A stretch of DNA of 64,000 nt. It comes from Lotus japonicus (Eukaryota > Streptophyta > Magnoliopsida > Fabales > Fabaceae). Location: contig NC_080045.1 of NCBI RefSeq assembly GCF_012489685.1, positions 49,001,096-49,065,095 on the forward strand, given 5' to 3'. Made by a program: the position numbers and the translations under genes. Of the stretch, positions 54,960-64,000 are shown in pieces; position 1 is the first letter of the stretch; the number at the start of each line of letters is the position of its first letter. Under the pieces are notes generated by a model. That model saw only the letters and a list, made by a program, of their open reading frames with translations, had not been told where the DNA came from and made no database searches.

Positions 54960-55649
54960 AACTAATTATTAATGACTCTATATAATAATTAATGTATTAA
55001 ATATTGCATTTAGTAGTCATTAATGACATTAGAATAATTAGCAAAAGTCAATTGTGACTTTTTTCTAAAATAACTACTGTATTAATTTGACATTTAATCG
55101 TTTTAAATGACATTAAAATAATTAATAAAAGTTAATGGTGACTTTTCTACCATTAAAATGTATGTTGACAAAGACATTTTTTTTAATCCTAGGAACAAGT
55201 TCTTGCAAGTAAGCAAAAGGCTAGTACAAGAGAATTAAAAAGAAACAGCAAAAGCACAAAGCTACGCTACAAAGAAAAAGGGCAAAGAAATATAACAAAA
55301 TAAAAAAATTAAATGCAATATCTTACGTTCAAAATGATATTAATATACTATAAAAAAAATTAATATTAAATAGTGTTAAAGGATTGATTTGGAAATTAAC
55401 TCAAAAAAATTTATTTTATGTTTTCGTATATACATCTGGAAGGTTAAAATTGTTTTGGTATATTGATTCGAAGTATAACAAATTAGAAAAAAAAAATATG
55501 AATCTAACTAGGATTAGAAAAAAAACTTAAATAGGTGATATACGTATTTAGAAAAGAAAAAACCCCCGAGAGAGAATATATGAAAAGCTCTAATGTATGT
55601 CGACAAATTACTCTTATTATATTCGTGCATGGCGCGAGATCAATACTAG
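54960..55649 (+). mobile_element. Helitron 3' part, same family as 10252-14537
   Basis: It ends CAATACTAG before a host T. A hairpin lies inside the end (TCGTGC-ATG-GCGCGA, 55623-55637). Read inverted, this region matches 10252-10390 and 13620-14040, including TTGACATTTAAT-TTTTAA and CATAAAAT-TTTTTTGAGTTAATTTCC. The 5' end was not found, so it may be truncated. Confidence 0.75.
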
Positions 55650-55698
55650 TAATATGAATCATTTCTATACGGTATTATTGATAAATCACTGCAACCAT

Positions 55699-56060
55699 AG
55701 TTTTAAAACTTAGCTCGGACCGGGCGGTTGAATCAGGACTCGGTCAACTGATCGGTTCGAGCCTCACATCTGATCGGTTCTTCATACCACTCGGTGGGAA
55801 CCGGTTTGAACCGTCCGGTTGGATGATTAACTCGATGACTCGGCCAACTTTTTTTGTCTAAAATGACGTCGTTTTGATTTCTTAAGTGAATAAAAAAATC
55901 AGAAACACATCGTGAACGACAGAAATGAGAAATCAATAACAGGGAAGAAGAAATCACAATTTAGTTCCCAAATTTAGAAAGGGTTTGGAACCCTAGTCAC
56001 TTCCTTCCGACACCGGATTGAAACGATTGTCGCCGATCACCGCTGTTTTCACTGAACATA
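55699..56060. mobile_element. hAT-like fragment related to 59336-60024
   Basis: It starts AGTTTTAAAACTTAGCTCGGA and goes on with CGGTT-rich subterminal motifs like those at the right end of the 59336 element. No inverted partner or TSD was found, so it is a truncated relative. The last 120 bp may be unrelated. Confidence 0.5.
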
Positions 56061-57821
56061 GTCACCGAAACGTTGATAAAGGTTTTTTCCTTGATTTTAC
56101 TAATTTTGGCTTAAATCTTTATGATTCAATCATAGCAAAACAGATACGGTTTATCGTCCTCAGGAATTGTGTTAATATCGGTTCAACAAGCTAAATATTG
56201 ATTCAAGCAGATGAAAAGATATTTCAAGAATTTATTTTTGTGATTTTCGATATAAGGAAAGCGGTAAAATAAGCTTTACAAAGGGAACGAAGAAGAAAAG
56301 GTATTTAGAATGCATTCACCTGATCATCTAATTGCTTTCAACTCAAACACTTTTGTAATAGTTCATTTCATTCATGTTACCAAGAGCTATCCACCTAACT
56401 ATCTCTAGCCTACGTGAATCTATCAGTTGGAAGTCTTAGACGTAATCCCTTACCATCTAGAAAACCCAAAATGAACAATATAGCTCAAGTTCTCTCTCAA
56501 AGACATTCTTAATGATCAATCTATCCTAAGACAAGGTATCCTAGGCTTGAGAATCCCCGTTGCCACCTCGGAAACTTCCGTTAGAACTCAAAACACCACA
56601 TATCACGTGGAAGTCCACTATTGTTCCTACCTAAGATAATCTCACCCTAAGACAACTAGGTCATCGAGTGGTTTCTCTCTTGAACCGGACCCACAATTAT
56701 CTCCCAATATCATGCTAGTCCATATAAATCAAACACAAATCATTGATACTTGAAGGGAAAAAGGAAAAACTTTAGCGCACGGTGTGATCTAAGACATAGG
56801 CATTCTAACTTCATTGAACTAAGCATACACCAATTCATTTCAATCTCCCGATCTATTTATAAATTAGTGAAACTCTTTTCATTATCAATTGATTGGTTAG
56901 AACCATGAAGTGCAAAGAGAAACACCATTCATGAAAATTTACACAATGACTAAGTTTAAAAAAACCAATGAATCAAACTATACAATCTAAAAACACAAAT
57001 AGAAAACAACAACTACAAGGGAAAGGGAAGAAAGAACTAAAACCCAAGAGGACTCGTAAGCACAACCGTGGAAGCTCTCCCAAGCTTTCCATGGGAGGTT
57101 GTCACCGTCCTCCCATTGCTACCACCAACATCTTGAAGTTCCAATCCATCCAATCCTAGCCCAGGGATCCTTCTAGAGTCGTGCCCGGCCAGCTCTCTTG
57201 CTCTGAGTTTTGAGAGAAAATGGTAAAAGATCCTCACAAAATCTGATTTATGGCCATTTATAAGTGTTTGAGGTGGCCGACGGTGCCCAACACCCTTTAC
57301 AGGATGCTTGGCGCCCAACGTGCTTCAAAATTAGGTTTTCTGGCCACCATAGGCACTAATCGCCCTTTTCGCGGCACTCAGCACTCAGCTTCTCTAAAAA
57401 TGCAATTTTTCACTTTAAACTTTAACTCTTCATTAATTTCTTCCATGCATCAAAAGTCCATGTTAAGCACATGAAATATATATAGTTACACTATTTCTAA
57501 GCTAAAATTAAGTATTTACTAATTTATCTACTTTAGAGGATAAAATGATTAATAATGCAAGCATACATGTTAAATAGGTACCTAAAATGATATCCATATA
57601 TACATAAAAATTGCACTTATCAAATCCTAGTCAACCCGCAACCTACAACACACGAGTATTATATATAGTATTTCATGAAGATTGACTTGAACAAGTGTTA
57701 AGTGTTATATTTAATATATTAGTATATAGATATTGTAAATAAATGTAATAAAATTGAAAAAATATTCATATTTTTATATTCCGAAATAGGTCTCTAATTT
57801 TCAATTAAGTTTTTTTTTTCA
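56061..57821. other. unassigned repeat-like region
   Basis: No long ORF or terminus was seen. The style (GTTTATCGTCCTCAGG-AATTGTG near 56150, GGCGCCCAACG near 57310) suggests old LTR-element DNA. Part of it (57290-57370) shares CAGC/GCGCTCA-type phrases with 58240-58400. Confidence 0.4.
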
Positions 57822-58075
57822 AAAACTTAATAATATTGATTGAATGAAATGAACTTACAAAGAACAATCCTCTCACAAAAAAAGACTCAAAACCTCCCCT
57901 TTGATGAACACTACAAGTGAATGAGCCTCATTAAAACCTTACTAGAAAAAATTCAATGGAAAAAATCTGAGTGAAGGAAAAAGAGTACCACATTCACAAG
58001 CAAGCCAACCAAACATAACCTTTAAAATCTTTCACCCAACAAAAGACAACCATTACACCCATGATACCATCCTTC
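57822..58075 (-). pseudogene. LINE 3' tail
   Basis: On the minus strand it has GGTTTTAATGAGGCTCATTC and ends in an A-rich tail, as at 18247-18485. The coding part is lacking, so it is a strongly 5'-truncated LINE copy. Confidence 0.6.
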
Positions 58076-59229
58076 TAACAACAAACTAACAAGTCTCAAA
58101 ATCACAAAATAACCACATAACAATCCCAAATTTAAATACATATTAGCACCAAAACAATACAAAGCCCGAAACCGACCTATATACAATTTTTTATGGACAG
58201 AGCACTCAGCCCCCTAATTTTTTACTTTTTAATCAGTTATTTTAGGACTGGGTTTCGTTGTTCTGGTGCAGGGGTGCTCAGCCCCTTCCATTGGGCGCTC
58301 AACCCCTTTTTTATAGTGTTTTAGACATGGAGGGCTCAACCTCTTTTGTTTGGTGCTTAGCCTATTCTTTTGACAGTATTGTTGACATGGAGGGATGAGC
58401 GGGAAATTGATGGGCTTGGCGGAAATTTGGCAGAATTTCAAGAAAATTTACATTCTTTCCAAATCTTCACCCTTTAACTCAATTTGAAACTAAAACATAT
58501 ATTAAAATCTTTCTAACTTCAATTTTGACAAATTTACAAGTTCTGCATATGAAAAAAGTTAATCTACAAATTTTTTCAAATAAATTCACAAGATAAGTGC
58601 CTAAAACACAATAGAAAATATGGTAAAAATGCCTCTTATCATCTACTCAAGTTCTTCAATGAAGAGGAAAATAGACAACTACAGCTCCATTTGCATTCTA
58701 GTATTTGACATAAGATTTGACTCTTGGATATATACTAATGGCTTTGATAAAAGATCAACTAAAGAGTAGAGATTTTTTAGTATTTGACTCTGAGGTTTTT
58801 CTTTGTTGATACTTGAATTATTTTGAAAGTAGTTCGATTCTTTGCAGGATCGTTCAATTCACTTTATTTTCTTACTTATCTTCTTCTCATCTTCCTCTTT
58901 TTATACTTTCTCTTGGAGTGAAGGTAGCTTGAAGGTTGAGGAAACTCTTCTTCTACAAATCTTTTTCATCATCTATTTAGATGAGCATTAAATGCATTTT
59001 TCCGTTAGGTAGGATAGGTCCTCAGCAAGTGGAATGTAGACTTGATATGCATAGTGTTTGTTGTAGTTTTAGCTACCTTTAGGAAGGATAGGTCCTCAGC
59101 AAGAGGAATGTAGTTGAAGCTCACAGAAAGCTCATGCTCTTGAATCTTTCCAAATGCAGCTGCTACTGACTTTTTCATAGGCTCTTCTTTTAGGAAATAT
59201 TTGTTTTCTTTTTGTACTAAAGGAAATAG
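58076..59229. other. intergenic region, nothing recognised
   Basis: AT-rich. A GATAGGTCCTCAGCAAG phrase occurs twice, at about 59025 and 59088, as a short direct repeat of about 63-bp spacing. Confidence 0.45.
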
Positions 59230-59335
59230 TTGTTAATTGGGGGTTCCACATATCACCTATCTCCCTCTCCCATCTCGGACCGCCAGCACACTCCTTTGGG
59301 ACCCTTAGACAATCCCAATCTTCATGGATTGATAG

Positions 59336-60024
59336 CAGTGTTTTAAAACTCGGCTCGGTGATCGACTTGGTCGAGGCCCTGAGTCAATGAGTCACTGGTC
59401 GGACCAGTGAGTCACTGAGCGGACTGCTTGACTCGGTGAATATCAAAATTTATAAATTTATATATTATAAATGATAAAGAATATAAGTGATATTACATAA
59501 AATTATGAAAATAAATATTTTTACTAATATATATGTGTTAAACTAAGCAATAGATATAAAATTATCAAGTACATGAGTAAGAAATGTTTTGCATATAAAA
59601 AAAATGAGTAAGAAATATTTTTATAATATCGGAATATATACATTACGCTACATATCTAAGTTGTTGACATTTTTATATTTCTTATTCTAATATATTAAAT
59701 TTCTGGCACATTGCATGTCAAACTAACTGTTGCCTTAGTGGTAAAGGCTTGGCTTTGTGAGGTTGAGGGACAGTGTTCGATTCTCACATAGCAACTAACA
59801 CTTTTAATTTTTCCAATTATTAATGATGTGGTTTTTTCTGTGGCTCGCCGGTTCGACCGAAAACCGGCCGAGTCACCGGTTTTTTCCATAAACTCGCCGA
59901 GTTGACCCGGTCCTGACCGAGTTGACTGCAAAACCGATCGAATATGTGGCTCGGACCGGTCAAGTGACCGAGTTCCGGTTGAACCGGTCGGATCGGCCGG
60001 TCCGAGCCGAGTTTTAAAACAGTG
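59336..60024. mobile_element. non-autonomous hAT-like element
   Basis: The ends are CAGTGTTTTAAAACTCGG and, inverted, CACTGTTTTAAAACTCGG, one mismatch, continuing as CTCGG. The TSD is a perfect 8 bp, ATTGATAG (59328-59335, 60025-60032). The 689-bp interior has CGGTT/AACCGG motifs near the ends and no transposase frame. It carries a tRNA-like module. Confidence 0.92.
59729..59795 (+). other. tRNA-like module inside the hAT-like element
   Basis: A 67-base stretch starts GTTGC and ends GCAAC (a possible acceptor stem). It has a box A-like CCTTAGTGGTAAAGG and a box B-like TGTTCGATTCTCA. It is too irregular for a working tRNA and more like the head of a SINE or a tRNA pseudogene. Confidence 0.5.
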
Positions 60025-60822
60025 ATTGATAGCATTCCATGAGCTTCGTCTGCTAGGACCAAAAGGCAATTGAATAAGACCAAGTAGATAGAATTTATTT
60101 GTTATTTTATTATTTCCTTTTTGTTATTTTTCTAACTCTAGACTTTCTTTAGTTCGAGGAAGAAAAAAAACAAGAACTTTGTATTCCCTATGAGAGTGCT
60201 GGAACACGAGAGCTCCATGGGCATCCTGGAGATGGAAAATTCTCTGAGTAATGTGCTCATATTGATGGGGACTCGTTGTCCGACTACAAAGCAGCTGAAC
60301 GACATCCATAGAATCACTCTCGACAATGACTTGCGCCAAGTCCAAGCTCATGATGAACTCTACTGCAGTAAGCACAGCTAACAGTTCTGCTAGGAAAACA
60401 TTAGAAGTGGCTTGCTCACCCAAGTTACGACCAAAGCCCTTCACCCATCTCCCTTCTGGATTCCTAATGGCTCCACCACAACTAGCCCCGTCCACATTCA
60501 ACTTGAGCCAACCAGCATCTGGCTTAGTAAGTCCACCTTGAATTCCTGACACGGGACTGGTTGCAATCAAAGATACCACTGAGCTGACCTTGAGATAATA
60601 AAAAAATGTCACTGCTTGTGATATTTTGTTTTTCCATATATCACTCTTTGTTATATCACATCATATATCATATATCGGATAAATCACTTATCTGTTATTT
60701 CTTCCTATATAATGTACACCAATCTTTATCTGCTTATTGCTTATCAAGGAAAATGGTTGGCTATCCGGGCGTGTTGAAGGGATCTAGAACACTTCCATAT
60801 CATCATGTACTAAATACAACAA

Positions 60823-61895
60823 GGGTTAAAACATATAATCGTCCATGTACTTTAAGCGAGTTTTGAAAACCGTCCCTCGCCGGAAAATTATCTGAAAACC
60901 ACCCTCGGACTATTGAAAATAATTTCAACCCATCCCTCCGGCCGCCTCTGGTCCGGCCAGTTCCTTACGTGGCTGTCCACGCCAATTAATGAGGATTACG
61001 TGTCTTTTTTTTAAATTAAAATATGTCATAATTATCTGAATTAACACAATTAACCCTAAATATCCAAATTAACCCTAAATCCTTAGTTTCCCCTAATTAA
61101 CTCTAAACAACAAAATCAACATCTTATCCCTTCTGTTTGAGCTTTTGTCTGAAACCCATCCCTCTCCTTTGCATTCACCATCATCGTTCGAACCCTTTGA
61201 AGAACTGGGGAAGGTGATTCGAAGAACTGAGGACGAAGTAGGCGACGAAGAACACGAAGAACACCGAGGCTGCGGCGAAGAAATGGGAAGGAAGCTTGCA
61301 AGGTTTGTTCTCGATCCTTCTCGTTTAACCGTTGAAAGTTAGGGATTTTGTTGTTGAGAGGGTGTTGAATACGAATTGCGAGCAACATGTATTGTTGTTG
61401 TTGGTTTTGCGAGTTGTGTTGTTGTTGTTGGTTTCTATTTTGGAGTTGAATCAGATTTTTTCTACCTTGTTTCTATTTTAGGGTTTCGTTTGTTCGAATT
61501 GACAGAGTTCGATTTGGGTTTAGTTATGCTTGAAACTTGAAATTCGCTTGAAATTATGCATGCTTGTTCATCACCATGTGTTGCTTGTTCATGACCAGTG
61601 TTGTTATGCATTTTGTAGGATGACTTGAAATTATTTTCAATAGTCTGAGGATGGTTTTCAGATAATTTTACGACGAGGGACGGTTTTCAAAACTTGCTCA
61701 AAGTACAGGGACAATTATATGTTTTAACCCAATTAACGTGGACAGTCAGGTAAGGAGCTGGCTGGACCTGAGGAGGCCGGAGGGATGGGTTGGAATTATT
61801 TTCAATAGTCTATGGATGGTTTTTAGATAATTTTCCAGCGAGGGATGATTTTCAAAACTCGCTCAAAGTATAAGGACGATTATAGATTTTAACCC
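60823..61895. mobile_element. MULE-type element with a doubled right end
   Basis: The left end GGGTTAAAACATATAATCGT matches the inverted right end (GGGTTAAAATCTATAATCGT) for about 150 bp. A second copy of the right terminal repeat ends at 61730, 165 bp inside. A likely 9-bp TSD, ATACAACAA / ATAAAACAA (60814-60822, 61896-61904), has one mismatch. The interior (61120-61350) has GC-rich, exon-like DNA (GAAGAACTGAGGACGAAG), possibly captured. No transposase. Confidence 0.82.
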
Positions 61896-62116
61896 ATAAA
61901 ACAAAAACACATAGTACTTTCCTCACCTTGCAAAATTGAAAAATAACCAGAGAGCGTGATTCAATTAAGAGAAGTGTCGATCATGGCACATCATAAGAAT
62001 TAAGAACAACCATAAAACAACCTTCAAAGTTCAAAGTAACATAACCCAAACAAGGAAAACTAGGAGACCTTCAATCTACTAATAATAATACTGCTTACAA
62101 ACATTGAGCATTACTA

Positions 62117-64000
62117 CTAATTATCACCATAACTTCCAATCCTGTCAATGATGTTGGCAACCGTCTCCTTGCTCTCTCTGAGAACCTTCACACTTCTGAT
62201 AAGTCTTTCTCTCTTCCCTGAAATAGAAGGAGACTCCTCCAAAAGCTTTTCAATCCCACCACCATTTGGTGACAGAAAATCATGACAAATCTCTGCATGC
62301 AACTCCTTGTTCACAAGGCTGTTGATGCTCAACATTAAATGCAATGCAATACAATCAATGAGCCTCCTCTTAACAATCTTCCAATAAGCTATTAACCTCA
62401 CCTTCAAATCAAAGGCCTGGCTAAGAATGAGTGGTGGGTAATCACGCAAATCATAAACTTGAATCTCACCAAGACCAAGACCAATCGCACCAAGACCTTC
62501 AAGCTGTAAGTGGTAGAGTGGGTTTGTACTTGCATCCAATACTCCCTTCAAAAAAGCATCTTGATGAGATATCAGCTTGTTATATTCCTGCAAGTACTCG
62601 GGATTACAAGTGTAGTCTGTGTGCTTCTCCATTTCAATAGCTTCCAACACATGTTTGATTGAATTCTGCTTCTTCATACCAATTAGACTCTGCCCTGCTC
62701 TTCTTGTTGACACCTGAAGCTGATAATAGTCTCCAGAATGAAGCTTTAGAACAGAAATCACGACAGTTTCAAGATAGTTCCATACCTTTTCAACAAAATC
62801 AATTGGTTTCTCTGCAATAGCTGTTACTTTCCTCTGCAGTATAGTAAGAAAAGCAGATCTAGGCATAAAATTTGGTAGACCAATCAACCTGGCTTCCTCC
62901 AGAACCTTTATCTCTTCCATCAGAAAATCCTTGGTGTGATTACTTGCAGGACAATTGTGAAGATCACTTGCAAAAGAATCAAGCATCTCCACCAAGCGAG
63001 CAGTGCAATGCATATGTTTCTCTTCAGGGTACTCCCCAAAATCCCCTGTTAGAAGAATTTTTCTAAGGGAATCTTTGGACAACCCAATGATATGCATGAA
63101 AGTAGACAATGCATCAGCAACTGAAGTTAAGTTGGCAGGCAACTTGTCTAACTCAGATAAATTATATGTAAGCTTGTCATTGATTTTCTTAACAATCTCT
63201 GGCAAGGTTTTAGATATGATCATTGCTTGAACTTGAACAAGCTTTTGTGCCAAAATAGGAATACCCACAATAGATTTGTCTATTTTGGAAAGAAGTGGGT
63301 GAGACTCAAACAGCTTTAGCTCTTCCATTCTTGCTTCTTCATAAGACTCATCCCCAATGCGATTTCTAACACAAACATAGCCAAGACCTATGTTTACATC
63401 ATCAGCAGTAACTTTCTCTAACAAGCCTTCAGGAGATTTATCAGCCTTTGTGACCACAGCCAGTGTCCTCAATCCAGCACAGTCCACAGTCTGTGACATC
63501 CTAATGGACTCACAAGTGGTGAAATCAACAGTTGCAGACAAAACATTCAAGATGATGGTTTCGTCAGGCCTTATGTACTCCATGATGATGTCTTTAATCT
63601 GGTCATAAATGTTCTCAGGTTGTCCGTGAACAGGGACCCTAGTAATGCCTGGAAGATCAACCATTGCAAGGTCAGGAACACCATTCTTCCTCACCAAAAG
63701 AGTCAATGGGTTGTTGGAAATCCCTTTGCCAGAACCAGCAAGCTCCTCTGTGGCAAGGTTTATGGCATGAGAGACATGAGCTTCATCTGTTGAAATGGTT
63801 TTTCCATTAAACTCCAACACAAGCTCTGGCTTTGGGAGAGGGTGGTTTTGGAGCCTCATGATCAGAGGCACCCTGGTGCAAATGCCTTGGCCACGGGGTA
63901 AGCTGATACCAGCAAGAGATTCAAGGACACTGGACTTTCCAGAGGATTGATCACCAACAACAACAATGGTTGGAAGCTCTATTCCCTCTTTGGCAATGTT
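62117..64000 (-). CDS. dynamin-related GTPase, DRP4C-like (N-terminus cut by the window)
   Basis: The reading frame is open from the window edge (64000) to TAA at 62117, 627 codons, with no intron. It starts in IAKEGIELPTIVVVGDQSSG. GTPase motifs: G1 GDQSSGKSS, G2 Thr in GICTRVP, G3 DLPG, G4 TKAD. The stalk follows, and a GTPase effector region lies at the C-terminus (LLEESPSISGKRERLIRSVK). No PH or Pro-rich domain is seen, as in the plant DRP4 group, which is closest to animal Mx proteins. About 35-45 residues are probably missing. Dynamins assemble into rings and bend or cut membranes, but the role of DRP4 proteins is little known. The GTPase sites look intact. Confidence 0.93.
   Translation of the reverse strand, partial: NIAKEGIELPTIVVVGDQSSGKSSVLESLAGISLPRGQGICTRVPLIMRLQNHPLPKPELVLEFNGKTISTDEAHVSHAINLATEELAGSGKGISNNPLTLLVRKNGVPDLAMVDLPGITRVPVHGQPENIYDQIKDIIMEYIRPDETIILNVLSATVDFTTCESIRMSQTVDCAGLRTLAVVTKADKSPEGLLEKVTADDVNIGLGYVCVRNRIGDESYEEARMEELKLFESHPLLSKIDKSIVGIPILAQKLVQVQAMIISKTLPEIVKKINDKLTYNLSELDKLPANLTSVADALSTFMHIIGLSKDSLRKILLTGDFGEYPEEKHMHCTARLVEMLDSFASDLHNCPASNHTKDFLMEEIKVLEEARLIGLPNFMPRSAFLTILQRKVTAIAEKPIDFVEKVWNYLETVVISVLKLHSGDYYQLQVSTRRAGQSLIGMKKQNSIKHVLEAIEMEKHTDYTCNPEYLQEYNKLISHQDAFLKGVLDASTNPLYHLQLEGLGAIGLGLGEIQVYDLRDYPPLILSQAFDLKVRLIAYWKIVKRRLIDCIALHLMLSINSLVNKELHAEICHDFLSPNGGGIEKLLEESPSISGKRERLIRSVKVLRESKETVANIIDRIGSYGDN

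Larger units (their letters stand above)
59230..60612 (-). pseudogene. LINE-type RNase H relic, interrupted by a hAT-like element
   Basis: From 60612 down, the minus strand has GWLKLNVDGASCGGAIRNPE (first Asp), VFLAELLAVLTAVEFI (Glu) and VIVESDSMDVVQLL (Asp), then FQHSHREYKVLVFF. It is the RNase H (RVT_3-type) domain usual at the end of plant LINE proteins. The last catalytic part is degraded, with a stop after LELEK. Related downstream DNA (LVLADEAHGML) continues past the hAT-like insertion at 59336-60024. Confidence 0.7.

Overview
This is nuclear DNA of a flowering plant, most likely a legume. It has long introns with GT-AG borders, plant-type SINEs, MITEs, Helitrons and Copia elements, and genes typical of higher plants. 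The species call is an inference from the look of the repeats and genes, not from any search. Only five host genes are convincing; most of the rest is transposable-element DNA, much of it nested. No CRISPR array, operon or bacterial-type system is visible, and I did not find a clearly new biological system. | Layout: (1) 0.9-5.6 kb, plus strand: a nine-exon gene for a probable plastid SpoIIIAA/ycf45-type P-loop ATPase. Its introns hold a tRNA-derived SINE and a hAT-like element, both with target-site duplications (TSDs). (2) 6.9-8.6 kb and 15.4-17.1 kb, plus strand: two tandem intronless berberine-bridge-enzyme-like (BBE-like) FAD oxidases. The first has lost the flavin-linking cysteine and its C-terminal tail. 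Between them lie Helitron ends and a non-autonomous Tat-like LTR element carrying two minisatellites. (3) 17.4-20 kb: SINE, a MULE-type MITE with a Stowaway inside its terminal repeat, and LINE debris split by an LTR-like block. (4) 20.3-37.5 kb: an old Ale-like Copia element whose 5' LTR was hit by a 12.2-kb Sirevirus-type Copia element on the minus strand. That insert has near-identical LTRs, gag, broken pol, a long env-like ORF and an extra small ORF. (5) 37.7-45.8 kb: an 8.1-kb Helitron with intact-looking ends, probably carrying captured gene pieces. (6) 45.8-51.1 kb: SINEs, a 1.66-kb MULE-type element with 140-bp terminal repeats, and a solo Sirevirus-type LTR inside a duplicated segment. 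(7) 53.1-54.0 kb, minus: an F-box protein gene. (8) 55-62 kb: a second Helitron end, hAT-like elements, LINE RNase H debris and a MULE-type element with a doubled right end. (9) 62.1-64.0 kb, minus: a dynamin-related GTPase gene running off the window. | The genes do not form a pathway. The main value is the BBE-like pair, where duplication was followed by a change in the cofactor-attachment site, and the layered insertions, whose relative order can be read from TSDs.
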